64,000 nucleotides of DNA from Antedon mediterranea (taxonomy: Eukaryota; Echinodermata; Crinoidea; Comatulida; Antedonidae), in NCBI RefSeq assembly GCF_964355755.1, contig NC_092678.1, forward strand, positions 24,346,365-24,410,364. The letters run 5' to 3'. The notes under the pieces are model-generated. The model was not told the origin of the DNA and did not search any database. It worked only from the letters and a program-made list of their open reading frames with translations. Below, one piece after another: positions 21,762-33,400 of the stretch (its first letter is position 1; the number at the start of each line of letters is the position of its first letter). A program made the translations under genes and the position numbers.

Positions 21762-21830
21762 CGAATGATCGTGGTGTGACGTGCCACTGTGTCAAAGTTT
21801 CTCCCAATAAAAAAAGAAATTTAGTGGACA
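21762..21830 (+). promoter_or_regulatory. Promoter/leader of Ig gene B
   Basis: Carries GAATGATCGT, GGTGTGACGTGCCACTGT, CAAAGTTTCTCCCAATAA and AGAAATTTAGTGGA, the blocks also found upstream of gene A. Similarity to gene A fades upstream of this segment. Confidence 0.55.
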
Positions 21831-23177
21831 ATGAAGAAATCTAGAATAAAGTTCAGATTGGATAACTTGCATCTTATTATCTGTATTTTAACAATTGAAT
21901 TATCATGTGCCATTAGAGATGAAGCTGAGAATGGTCACGTGTATGCAATTGATGGGCAACCGTCAATCACACTAGAATGCACAGCATTTAAAAGTAGAGC
22001 AACAGTACAATGGTCGTTATATGAAAAACCTATTGACAAAGAACTTCAATATCTAAAAAATGGTAAACAAGTGATTAAGTACACCACGCCAGAATCTATT
22101 GGAAGAACATATGAACTGATAATACAAGACGTAGAGCGTAGAGACGAAGGTACCTATATTTGCCAACTGAACGGAGATATACTTGCATGTGGCATAACAC
22201 TAACAGTGGGTTTTTTACATAACTCTCCTTCTGTTGAATGCCAACTGTTTCAAACACCACGCATTGCTTTAAATAGCCAAACTCCCGACGAAATTACTCA
22301 GGATCTCAACCTAACCTGTTCCGCTGACATCGGTTCAAATATCGTTGTAAACATCACAATCTTGAAATCTGCAGAAGGTCAATCGGTTCCTCTTATATCA
22401 GTTGACAAAACACAATCAAATGCCATTGATGACGTCAAACATAGTTTCCAAGTTAATGTCAGTGGATTAGATGGCGGGAGATTCTGGTGCATGGTGCGTC
22501 ATCCTATGTTGCCAGAGCCCGTCAACTGCTCAACGTCTATGTTGGTGAAACCACAAGCAGAGATCAAAGAGGTTAAGGGAAGCGAATTTAAGTGTACAAG
22601 TACAACAACTCCATATCCAAGTGATGTTTCATTTCGATGGAAAGTTTGTCCCAACTGCGATAAAAGATCAAACACGACAAACTCTTGTGAGATGCTAAAC
22701 AACACAAGTAGTTCTTTGACATTGAAAGCCGCAATTGATACTAATCTGTTACTGGTCTGCGAGATTGAAAACGCGGTGGGTGTAGGACGCGCTTCTTTAA
22801 ACGTCTCTGAAGCAGTTGATAACACAGTAACAACTCTCATTAATTGGGTAAATTGGGTTATTGGAAGTTTGGTTGTGTTATTGGTAATTAGTTGGCTAGG
22901 GTGTTTTTACCTACTATGTGCACGCAGGCAATCAAGATGTTCAAAACCCCAGGATGTCACCAATGACGTCACCGACGACCAATACACTAATCTTCAACTT
23001 GATCAAATGCAGCAACAAGATATTAGAATGTCATCTACTGCACTAGACACAGATGGAATTAGAAATGTCTTTATCAATGACCAATACACTGGTTTTCAAC
23101 AACATGAAGATCTTCGAAAGTCAGCTACTGCAACAAACACTGACGATGCTCAGTATATTAATGTCCAAAACAGATAA
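21831..23177 (+). CDS. Intronless three-Ig transmembrane receptor, gene B of an inverted pair
   Basis: Single exon of 448 aa from the ATG at 21831. Signal peptide and Ig1-Ig2 match gene A with only about ten differences in the first 275 residues (for example WCMVRHPMLPEP against WCVVLHHMLPEP). Divergence starts in Ig3 (SFRWKVCPNCDKRSNTT). The TM helix (WVIGSLVVLLVISWLGCFYL) is related but changed, and the tail is unrelated to gene A. It starts ARRQSR and holds three spaced tyrosines: DQYTNLQLD, DQYTGFQQ and AQYINVQN. Two of these are pYxN-type (Grb2-like SH2) sites; YTNL is also YxxL. The first two lie in imperfect tail repeats of about 30 residues. The outer domains suggest the same ligand as gene A and the tail suggests a different signal; both points are inferred. 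Confidence 0.88.
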   Translation: MKKSRIKFRLDNLHLIICILTIELSCAIRDEAENGHVYAIDGQPSITLECTAFKSRATVQWSLYEKPIDKELQYLKNGKQVIKYTTPESIGRTYELIIQDVERRDEGTYICQLNGDILACGITLTVGFLHNSPSVECQLFQTPRIALNSQTPDEITQDLNLTCSADIGSNIVVNITILKSAEGQSVPLISVDKTQSNAIDDVKHSFQVNVSGLDGGRFWCMVRHPMLPEPVNCSTSMLVKPQAEIKEVKGSEFKCTSTTTPYPSDVSFRWKVCPNCDKRSNTTNSCEMLNNTSSSLTLKAAIDTNLLLVCEIENAVGVGRASLNVSEAVDNTVTTLINWVNWVIGSLVVLLVISWLGCFYLLCARRQSRCSKPQDVTNDVTDDQYTNLQLDQMQQQDIRMSSTALDTDGIRNVFINDQYTGFQQHEDLRKSATATNTDDAQYINVQNR

Positions 23178-24479
23178 AATGAAGAAAGAACACACATCAC
23201 CAGCTTAATATCCTATGTTAATTCAGAATACATGCATTATAAGGTACACTCATTATAACATGCTCTAATTCGATAATACCATAATTGAAAATTATATACT
23301 ACTGTATTTATCATTATTGTTTTATCTTTTACGTTTATGATAATAATTTATTTGGAGTTTACACTTTTACAACAGTGGCACTCGACCAAGTGGAAGGTGC
23401 ATCCATAAGAAATATACACACTCGAATGTTGAAGAAGATAGTTTGAATAGTTATTTAAGCCAAAGACTGTAAATGATTGATGATAAGTTTTCGTAGTTTT
23501 TCATCACGGTGCTTAGGGGCCTACTTGCTAGTAAAACATATTCGAATGAGGATGGGGTAACATTTTGCCGGTCTATAACACCCATATAACAGACAAGACA
23601 CATAAGTGGTTTAGCTGTCTGTCGTCCCTTGCTGGATCCGAAACTACACAAATCAGAATATCACAGACATATAATATAGAATGTGTATAATTTATTATTG
23701 TATCTTATACATTATTACATTGCGTGCTTTACATATAAATATACATTCCTAGCATTATAAGACATTAACATCCATTATTATATTACACAAATATTGTTCT
23801 ATATATAAATATTTTATAAACACACACAATATACATTATATATTATTTCACAGTATCTGCTTTAATTATTTTATGGAATGACTAAGTACGACCATGTTTG
23901 CGATTTTAGACATAAAATAATATAAGTTATTAATTCTATGACATTATGAGATTGTATAAAAATTACGTCTTTAAGGCCAATTTATTACTGAACAAAAACT
24001 TTGAATTTTAATTTGATGATTAATATTGGCCATTTGGTAAAACGATCATAAGTTACTCGTTTAGTATACACAGTTACAGTATCTGATTATACAGTACTAT
24101 AAAAATAAATAATTTATAAATAAGAACAGTATTGTAGTGTAGCAAATATTTCACTTTTTAGGCCTATATATTAATACACTGTAGACTATAACAATTATTA
24201 AGTATCAACAATCTTAATAAAAAGATTTAATGTATAAATTTATGAAACTGTTTCAGTTTTTATCATCATAATAGTGATAGTGATAGTCATTAATATTGTA
24301 ATTTAGTTGCTAATACTTCTATTTCCTGGTTAAATGTAATTTAAAAAAGACTTATGACCAAGAATGAGTGCCTCTCCTCACCCCCAACATAAAAAGGCGT
24401 TACGTCGCATTTAAAAACATTAAAATAAGTTGGCCTAGAGCATTAAAAGAGGAAATTAAAATATATTTGGAAAGTTATC
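23178..24479. other. convergent 3' flanks of Ig gene B and LRRK1
   Basis: The two genes end towards each other here. The sequence is AT-rich and should contain both 3' untranslated regions. Near-identical small frames (such as 23451-23651) carry no domain. No repeats stand out. Confidence 0.4.
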
Positions 24480-27400
24480 TCAAATTGTGACGTCAAGACT
24501 AGTTGTTGCTAGCTTCTTCTCAGAAGTGTGTCTACGTTGCGGCCAATTCACTTCGGTTTCCACCAGCTTTCTGTTATTTCGTTCAAACCAATAAAAGTCC
24601 TCGCTGCTCCAAGCTTTCAAATAAAGCAGTTGCTGTCTTGGTTTTGCTGAATGGTTCTGTTGAGCAAGTTGAATCATGTCGGACTCGCATACAGGGGGCA
24701 GCAGGCGTGACGCAATCACTTGGTCCGACCCAATTGGTATAAAGTTTTCCACAATACCGATATCGGTCTGGGTAAGATTGTATGTCGAAATTAACCCTAA
24801 CACTTCCCCATATTTGTAATGGAATGGACTATCCTCATGAATATTAATGATGAGAATATCACCATAACTACGCCCCACCCATAGCGTATCCTTGACAACT
24901 AATAATGCTTTGATTTTACAAGCTGTTTGAGAATTTTCCCTAAGAAATTCTGTGTATGTTTTCCCATTTTTCTGCTGGCCCCAAATATGAACACTTGAAC
25001 TCGAGTTTCTGATTGGTTGTTTACGCTGCTCACCCTGTTCATCATCATTTTCAGAATAATGTCCAAAGTTAAATGCTAATTTACGATCTTCTTCTTCTTT
25101 ATTATCACTTTCGCTGACCCCAGAATCATCCATGTCTTGTGACTCATTTGACCTCAACTTTAACCTTCCACCTTTATAAGAATTGCCTGTATCCATGGTG
25201 ATGACCCAGCCCTGTGCTGAATCAGAGCAATGGAAGGTGGTAACACATTTGCGAGTTCTGACGTCATACTGATACACGTTGGCAGGGGAGCCACAAGAAC
25301 ACCATAGCTTATTGTCTTTCAACTCCATGACCTTCACTGCCATATTCTCGTTCTCTCCGCATTGAACTGGTTCTAACTGGTTTAGATCAACACAGCTTAT
25401 TATATGAATAAAATTCTTTGATCCTATCCAGATTTCGTTAATGCTTTTCACACTGACCATACAATTGCATGGCTCATGGTCCATATTTAGGGCCATGGTC
25501 TTGACCAATGTCCAATCAGGGGGATTTATCAATGGACCATCAATACTGTCTTTTTCCTCATACTTAAATATAGATAACTGACCATCATCAAGGCCAATGA
25601 AAATGTGATATGAAGATGAGGTGTCATCCTGTATATAAAAAAAATTGTAAAATTACAGTCACAGTAATAATATAAATTTGTTTGAAATTAAGTTTTTTAT
25701 ATAATTCTTCTTGTTTGTTGTTTTATTCTAGTCATCATATAACAAAAAATATAACCTCCTTGGCAGAGGTTATAATAAAATAAAATTGTATACTGTATGT
25801 CTGGTTTTCCATAGAGTCTGGTAAATCGGAATGTATTTTTAAGATGGTCAAAATGAATTTGGGAACTTTTAGACTTTGAGCATTATCTGGTTTTGGGAGA
25901 GTTTCCGGTTTTCAGAGGAATGGGAGAGTCGACTGTATTAGTTTAGTAAGCATGGAATCCACTTGTAAAGTTTAGGATGCGTGTTTAAATAAAAACAATA
26001 GTAATACCTTTTTTGCATACGTCATACAATTAGGGGCTGACGATAAGTTCGTTTTGCATAAGATTTCAGAATGTTCCATTCCACCTGCAGGGGTGGTCAA
26101 AACTTGGATCACTCCATCTCTGCCGGTCTACATAGAAAATTTATGTAAATTAGAATTAAGTATAGATTATAACTTGGAACTCTACATTATTATTGAATTA
26201 GGCGCTCTGTTCTCTGTAAGGCGCCATATAAAAACTTGTATAGAATAGAAAAGTATCCTTTGGGTGGATGTGATTGGCCAGATTATAATTGTATATTGAA
26301 ATCTAACCTTTGAACCCAAGATGATACTTTGACCTATCTTGATCATGCATGTGACTGTAGATCCCTGTATATTTTTTTCTTCCATTCCAATTTCTTTTTC
26401 CTTTTTTCTTGATGTTCTTCTAAGTTTACGGAATGTTGATGTTCCTGTCCAAGTCCATAATTCATATGTTCCCTAAAATTGTGAATTTATAAATGAATTT
26501 ATAAACACGCATTTTGTTATTTATGCAAAGAATAACATAAAAAATGTTATGTGTATTTGAAACATAGTACATCAACGGCTGAATGACTCACATATAATGC
26601 CACTGCTAAAGCTCTGTCTACACTATCAAACTAGTTTGACAAAAAAAGTGTGATGTGCCCAAATATGGTAGTGATATACCTAAATATGGTAGTGATATGA
26701 CATCATCATGTCCATATGGGCACATCACATTTTTTTGTCACATAAAGTTAGTGTAGACAGAGCTTTAAACTTATCTATTTTTAGTGTTGTCGCTAGGAAG
26801 TTTAGAATTTCTCCTTATGTTTACATTTTCTCTTAGGGCGGCATGTATAATATGAACTGTGATATTGGCATGTGGGACACAATAATATGTTACAGAAAAG
26901 TGCTCTGACCTTTACGCTATTAAAATGTAGCATTGTAATAACCAAATGATGTGGACTGATATAACAATGTATTTGCTAGATTTACTCACTGTGTTAGTGA
27001 CAGAGCTGTAGATACAATCAATGGGTTCCTTATGCTCTATAACCTGCTGGATTACTAGGAAGCTAGGGTCCTTAAATGCTGTTAGTACTTCACCTATAAA
27101 AGGCCTAGCTTGCTGGTCATCTCTCCAACATGCCTATCAAAAGATAAGAATGTAATGGTCAGTTTGACCAGTAACCATTCAGTTACTATGCAGTGATTGT
27201 TCAAAAGATAAAAATGTAATGGTCAGTTTGACCAGTAGCCATTCAGTTTACTATTCAGTGATTGTTTTTTTCTTATTGCTGATTGTTTTATAGTGTTAAT
27301 GTGTAGGCCCTATTAAATCAACTACTAACTATTTTGATAAAGAAACAAATTGTTTTTCTTTTCTTATCTTTTACCATTATGCTATTTTAAACTTTAATAT

Positions 27401-30400
27401 CATAATATCTGGTTATAGAAACAAAGAAATAACAATTATAGGGCCTGTTTCTGCTGCAACTGCTCAAAATACGGTATAAAAATACGGTATAAAATACGGT
27501 ATTTTTTATACCGTATTTTTTAGTACCCCGTTTCTGCTAACAATACTTCTTGGGTGGTCGTGTTAAATTTCATCTTTTTTACCCAAATTGCCATTCATTT
27601 ATTTGATCGATAATTAAAAGTCGCAATAAAGGAAGTTTTACGTCTCACTTTCAACAGCCTAGCCCTAGTGATAGAGATGTTGTGAGAGCACAGAAAACAT
27701 CGTAATGGGGACAATTAATTTGTTCCCTCCCCGAGTTATTGTATTTTGCAATGTTGTAGGCCTACTGCTTTCGCAGGCTCTTCAGCTTTGAGTTTACTTG
27801 CTTTGGAGACAAGTTTATTCCATACTCCTGCTTTATTTTTTTAGAAATGTCTTTATAAATGTGGTTGTCCCTTTTATTACCTTTTAGTTGGTCAGACATT
27901 TTAGCTTCCCCACACACATTTATTTAGTAAAACTGTGACGTATTCGCTCCACATTTTCGCCGAATATATCTATACATGTGTGTAAAGCAGCTAACAGCGA
28001 CAGAAAATAAAAACACGAATGGTGACCTTTTGTCATGTAAAAAAAAAATACGGTATATTTTATTGGCAGCAGAAACGGGTACAAAAAATACGGTATAAAT
28101 TTGTAAATACCGTATTTTATCCACAAATTTTGTTGGGAAAATACGGTATACAAAATACGGTATATTTTTTATGAGCGCAGTTTCTGCTGCCAAAAATATA
28201 CCGTATATATACGGTATTCAAAAAATACCGTATAATATACGGCATTTAGTTGGCAGCAGAAACAGGGCCATAGAAACTAAATTGTCAAAACTAAACCATT
28301 TCTTATGTTTTTATTAGGCTTTTGTTAGTAATAACAATAATAAAACACAACAGTTATTACTGCACTAAGTGCAATAACACGAAATGCACTCAATACGGAA
28401 GAGAACTCAGCAATGACCATATTAGGAGAGCTCAGCAATGACCATATTAGGAGAGCTCAGCAATGACCATATTAGGCAAACTTTATATAATAACCATATT
28501 AAGGAAAACATGATTTTATGACCATATAAGGAAATGTGGCATAATAATATTGTGATGTCATTAAATCCGAGAGCAGATACATTAAAAATAAAACAGGAAA
28601 TAGATAGAATACTAGGATAGTGACTATATCAGTACGGCAAGCATTTATAATGATTATTAATGTTATCAATTATTGTTGTTACCTGAACAATCTCCTCAAG
28701 ATGTGGGAATTCTGGTACCACATTGAATTCTTTGAATTTGTAACCTGGTCGTTGGTTGTTCCGTATCGCCATGGAGATCTCACCTCTTCCTTGATCATGG
28801 AATGGAGGCATACCTGTTAGTAGATGGTACAGAACCATTCCATAGGAAAAAATATCAACCTGGAAATCAAGAAAAATTAATAGTAATTTTAAAATAACAA
28901 TTAAAACAAGGACATTATACCATTTAGTATACAAAATTTTAATTTTTCTTCTTTTTTAATTCTTTTCTTTTTTCTTAAAAATGTCTTTTAATTTGTCTTT
29001 CAAGTGTCCATTTTACTTTATTATGAATTGAATAAAATATAGATGACATTATTATTGGAAAACAAATAATTAGTAGTGACTGTTTACCTTTTGGTCAAAG
29101 GTCATCCCTCTCTCTACTTCCGGAGCTCGAAATCCTGGCGCACCCTTCGATGTCCTAACCCCTTGCATGATGTTCACCTTTGAGATGCCATAATCTGTCA
29201 TTTTCACATTTATCTTATCATCCACATTCAGTGACCAAAGCAAAACATTGTCTGTTTTCAGATCACAGTAAATGATGCTTTTCTTGTGTAGATAAGCCAA
29301 AGCACATGCTATCTGGTTTGCAATCTTATAAGTTAGCTTCATATCTAAGGGGGAACCCTGCTCAGCAACTCCAAATTTCGCTAAAGCACATCGACGACTG
29401 TTCTGATCATCCAGATATGACATGAGGTCACCGTGCGGAGCATACTCCATTGCGAAACAAAGTTTTGAAATTGATAAACCAATAAGAGAGACGATAAATG
29501 GATGATGTAATCGAGACATCAAAGATACTTCTGCTCGCAGTTGTGAAAGACTTCTAATGATGTCATTGATTTCTTTCTCTGAGAGATCTTCCACTGATGG
29601 CAGTCCAAGAGAGTTTGTTCTTGATTTGCTTTCTTCTCCTCCAGATGATGACTGGCTGTGAGTTCCTTCTCTCCACACCTTTGATTTCGACGGAGCTGAA
29701 TGGTATTTCTTGACAGCAACAATCTCCATCTTGTACTTGGCTTTATAAACAACTCCAAATCCCCCAGAATTCAACTCCTTAATTAACTGCAGATGGTCGT
29801 CATGGATTTTCGTGACTGAGATGTCTTCCAGAAGCAGATCTGGAACTAGGAACTTCAGTGGAACTTCTTGTTCAACATGGTTTGGACACTTTAAGTACAT
29901 TGCGTTTGTGCACACAGCTACAGCGCACTCTGTCAGTGTGAAAGTGTGGATAGAGCCGTCGGATACTGATTGGCGAACGCTCACGTCGCCTTTCTGTTTC
30001 GAAAAGCAATCTGAACAAAGTACAAGACGTTCTAACAACTTGGTACCACCCAGTATATCATCACCACTAAACCCTAGAAAAAGGAAAAAGATTCGTACAT
30101 TAAATCGCAACACATACCCTTTCCACATCTGCATATATAAAATACATTGTTTAAAATACAAAATACAAGCAAGATTGATGTGTGTAAGGGTATAGCAAGA
30201 TTGGTGTGTGTAAGGGTATAGCAAGATTGATGTGTGTAAGGGTATGGCAAGATTGGTGTGTGTAAGGGTATAGCAAGATTGGTGTGTGTAAGGGTATGGC
30301 AAGATTGGTGTGTGTAAGGGTATAGCAAGATTGATGTGTGTAAGGGTATAGCAAGATTGGTGTGTGTAAGGGTATGGCAAGATTGGTGTGTGTAAGGGTA

Positions 30401-33400
30401 TAGCAAGATTGGTGTGTGTAAGGGTATGGCAAGATTGGTGTGTGTAAGGGTATGGCAAGATTGGTGTGTGTAAGGGTATGGCAAGATTGATGTGTGTAAT
30501 GGTATAGCAAGATTGGTGTGTGTAAGGGTATAGCAAGATTGGTGTGTGTAAGGGTATGGCAAGATTGGTGTGTGTAAGGGTATAGCAAGATTGGTGTGTG
30601 TAAGGGTATAGCAAGATTGATGTGTGTAAGGGTATAGCAAGATTGATGTGTGTAAGGGTATAGCAAGATTGGTGTGTGTAAGGGTATAGCAAGGTTGGTG
30701 TGTGTAAGGGTATAGCAAGATTGGTGTGTGTAAGGGTATAGCAAGATTGGTGTGTGTAAGGGTATAGCAAGATTGGTGTGTGTAATGGTATGGCAAGATT
30801 GATGTGTGTAAGGGTATAGCAAGATTGATGTGTGTAATGGTATGGCAAGATTGGTGTGTGTAAGGGTATAGCAAGATTGATGTGTGTAATGGTATGGCAA
30901 GATTGATGTGTGTAAGGGTATAGCAAGATTGGTGTGTGTAAGGGTATAGCAAGATTGGTGTGTGTAAGAGTATAGCAAGATTGGTGTGTGTAAGGGTATA
31001 GCAAGATTGGTGTGTGTAAGGGTATAGCAAGATTGGTGTGTGTAAGGGTATAGCAAGATTGGTGTGTGTAAGGGTATAGCAAGATTGGTGTGTGTAAGGG
31101 TATAGCAAGATTGGTGTGTGTAAGGGTATAGCAAGATTGGTGTGTGTAAGAGTATAGCAAGATTGGTGTGTGTAAGAGTATAGCAAGATTGGTGTGTGTA
31201 AGAGTATAGCAAGATTGGTGTGTGTAAGGGTATGGCAAGATTGGTGTGTGTAAGGGTATAGCAAGATTGGTGTGTGTAAGGGTATGGCAAGATTGATGTG
31301 TGTAAGGGTATAGCAAGATTGATGTGTGTAAGGGTATAACAAGATTGGTGTGTGTAAGGGTATAGCAAGATTGGTGTGTGTAAGGGTATACTGTAGCAAG
31401 ATTGGTGTGTGTAAGGGTATAGCAAGATTGGTGTGTGTAAGGGTATAGCAAGATTGGTGTGTGTAAGGGTATAGCAAGATTGGTGTGTGTAAGGGTATGG
31501 CAAGATTGATGTGTGTAAGGGTATGGCAAGATTGGTGTGTGTAAGGGTATGGCAAGATTGGTGTGTGTAAGGGTATGGCAAGATTGATGTGTGTAAGGGT
31601 ATAGCAAGATTGATGTGTGTAAGGGTATAACAAGATTGGTGTGTGTAAGGGTATAGCAAGATTGGTGTGTGTAAGGGTATAGCAAGATTGGTGTGTGTAA
31701 GGGTATAGCAAGATTGGTGTGTGTAAGGGTATAGCAAGATTGATGTGTGTAAGGGTATAGCAAGATTGGTGTGTGTAAGGGTATAGCAAGATTGGTGTGT
31801 GTAAGGGTATAGCAAGATTGGTGTGTGTAAGGGTATGGCAAGATTGATGTGTGTAAGGGTATAGCAAGATTGGTGTGTGTAAGAGTATAGCAAGATTGGT
31901 GTGTGTAAGGGTATGGCAAGATTGATGTGTGTAAGGGTATAGCAAGATTGGTGTGTGTAAGGGTATAGCAAGATTGGTGTGTGTAAGGGTATAACAAGAT
32001 TGGTGTGTGTAAGGGTATGGCAAGATTGATGTGTGTAAGGGTATAGCAAGATTGGTGTGTGTAAGGGTATAGCAAGATTGGTGTGTGTAAGGGTATAGCA
32101 TAAAATATTTCCATGTTTCATTGAATTGCCTCATTGCAGTAGAGAGAAACGAGTTTCTCATCCTATTGGTTTTCCATCTTGGGTACACTAAACGCCCTGT
32201 CTTACTAAAGACAAGGTAATGGTGGACGGAGGGATCTGACATAATTACTTTAAATGTTTTACTTATGGCACTGTTAACAAGTATAGCACATACAGCAGAC
32301 TTACCTGGATACCATTCCTGTATCAACATCTCTATCTGATCCACGATGAATCCCATTGGAGAGAAATCACCAAAGTAACTTTCAATGGATATACTGATTC
32401 CCATAGATCCATCAGGATAAAAGTAGTAAGGCTCGACAATAAAGAAGCCCTTGTTGCCTCCCTGCGTGACAGCAATCCCTTGACGCCAGTAGATTGTCTG
32501 ACGTCCATCCCATTTAAAACCTGCCATGATAAATGACTGCCGTCTGTAAAGGAAAAAAGAAAAGATAAAACTAATATTGTTAAGTTTTCTGCAAATAACC
32601 ACAACTGAACTTCGATTGTTTTTTATATGTTTTTGGGGTATTTACTGTATTTATTATCTCGTTTTGCTTTTGATGTTGTTTTTACCATTTTGTAAGTGTA
32701 AAGCGATATGTAAATAAAGCTTAATATAATAAATAAATACCAATACTAAAAAGAAGAACTGGATGGCTTGATCAATCAAATCAAATGTCAATGCTATTAT
32801 TGGACAAACATGACAAAGATCATGAATTTATGATTTTGGACACTACAGTATTACGGTGCTGCTCTGTTTGCAGCTGCAACTCCTTGACCATTTGTGTTTA
32901 ATAAATGAATGAAAAAATACATGTATAAACTAATTTTGTAAAATTATAATTGCGAGAAATTTATATAACAAAATGCCATAAGGGAACATGTACAGGTTAC
33001 ATCAATAGTTTTTTTTATTTAGAAAAGAAGACATTATGAGATGCTTTTATTATTTTATTATTTGACATCTGGTCGATGTCAATTTTTTATATAACAAAAT
33101 TTCATAGGGAATATAGGTTACATCAATAGTTTTTTTTATTCAATTACAAGTAAAAAAGAAGACATTATGAGATGCTTTAATTACTTGACAATGGTTGATC
33201 CTCCAAGTGTCATGTTCCTCAACTTCTTCCTGACATGCTTAGAACTGTTGCCACTACCGGTGCTCTCAAGCCATTGCAGGTTGACGATGAGCCTGGACAC
33301 AAGACGACTCCAGAATCCAGTTGGAATGAATGCCATCTTGTACAGTCGTTGGATCTTCAGCGACTTCTTGCCAAATTTTGTTGTATTCAAGATGAATCCT

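Noticed and set aside
29070-32602. Very long minus-strand frames (656, 842 and 1014 codons) with PYTHQSCYTLTH repeats
   Set aside because: They are translations of the 26-bp minisatellite, which has no stop in any minus phase. LRRK1 splice sites on both sides keep frame and remove the array.
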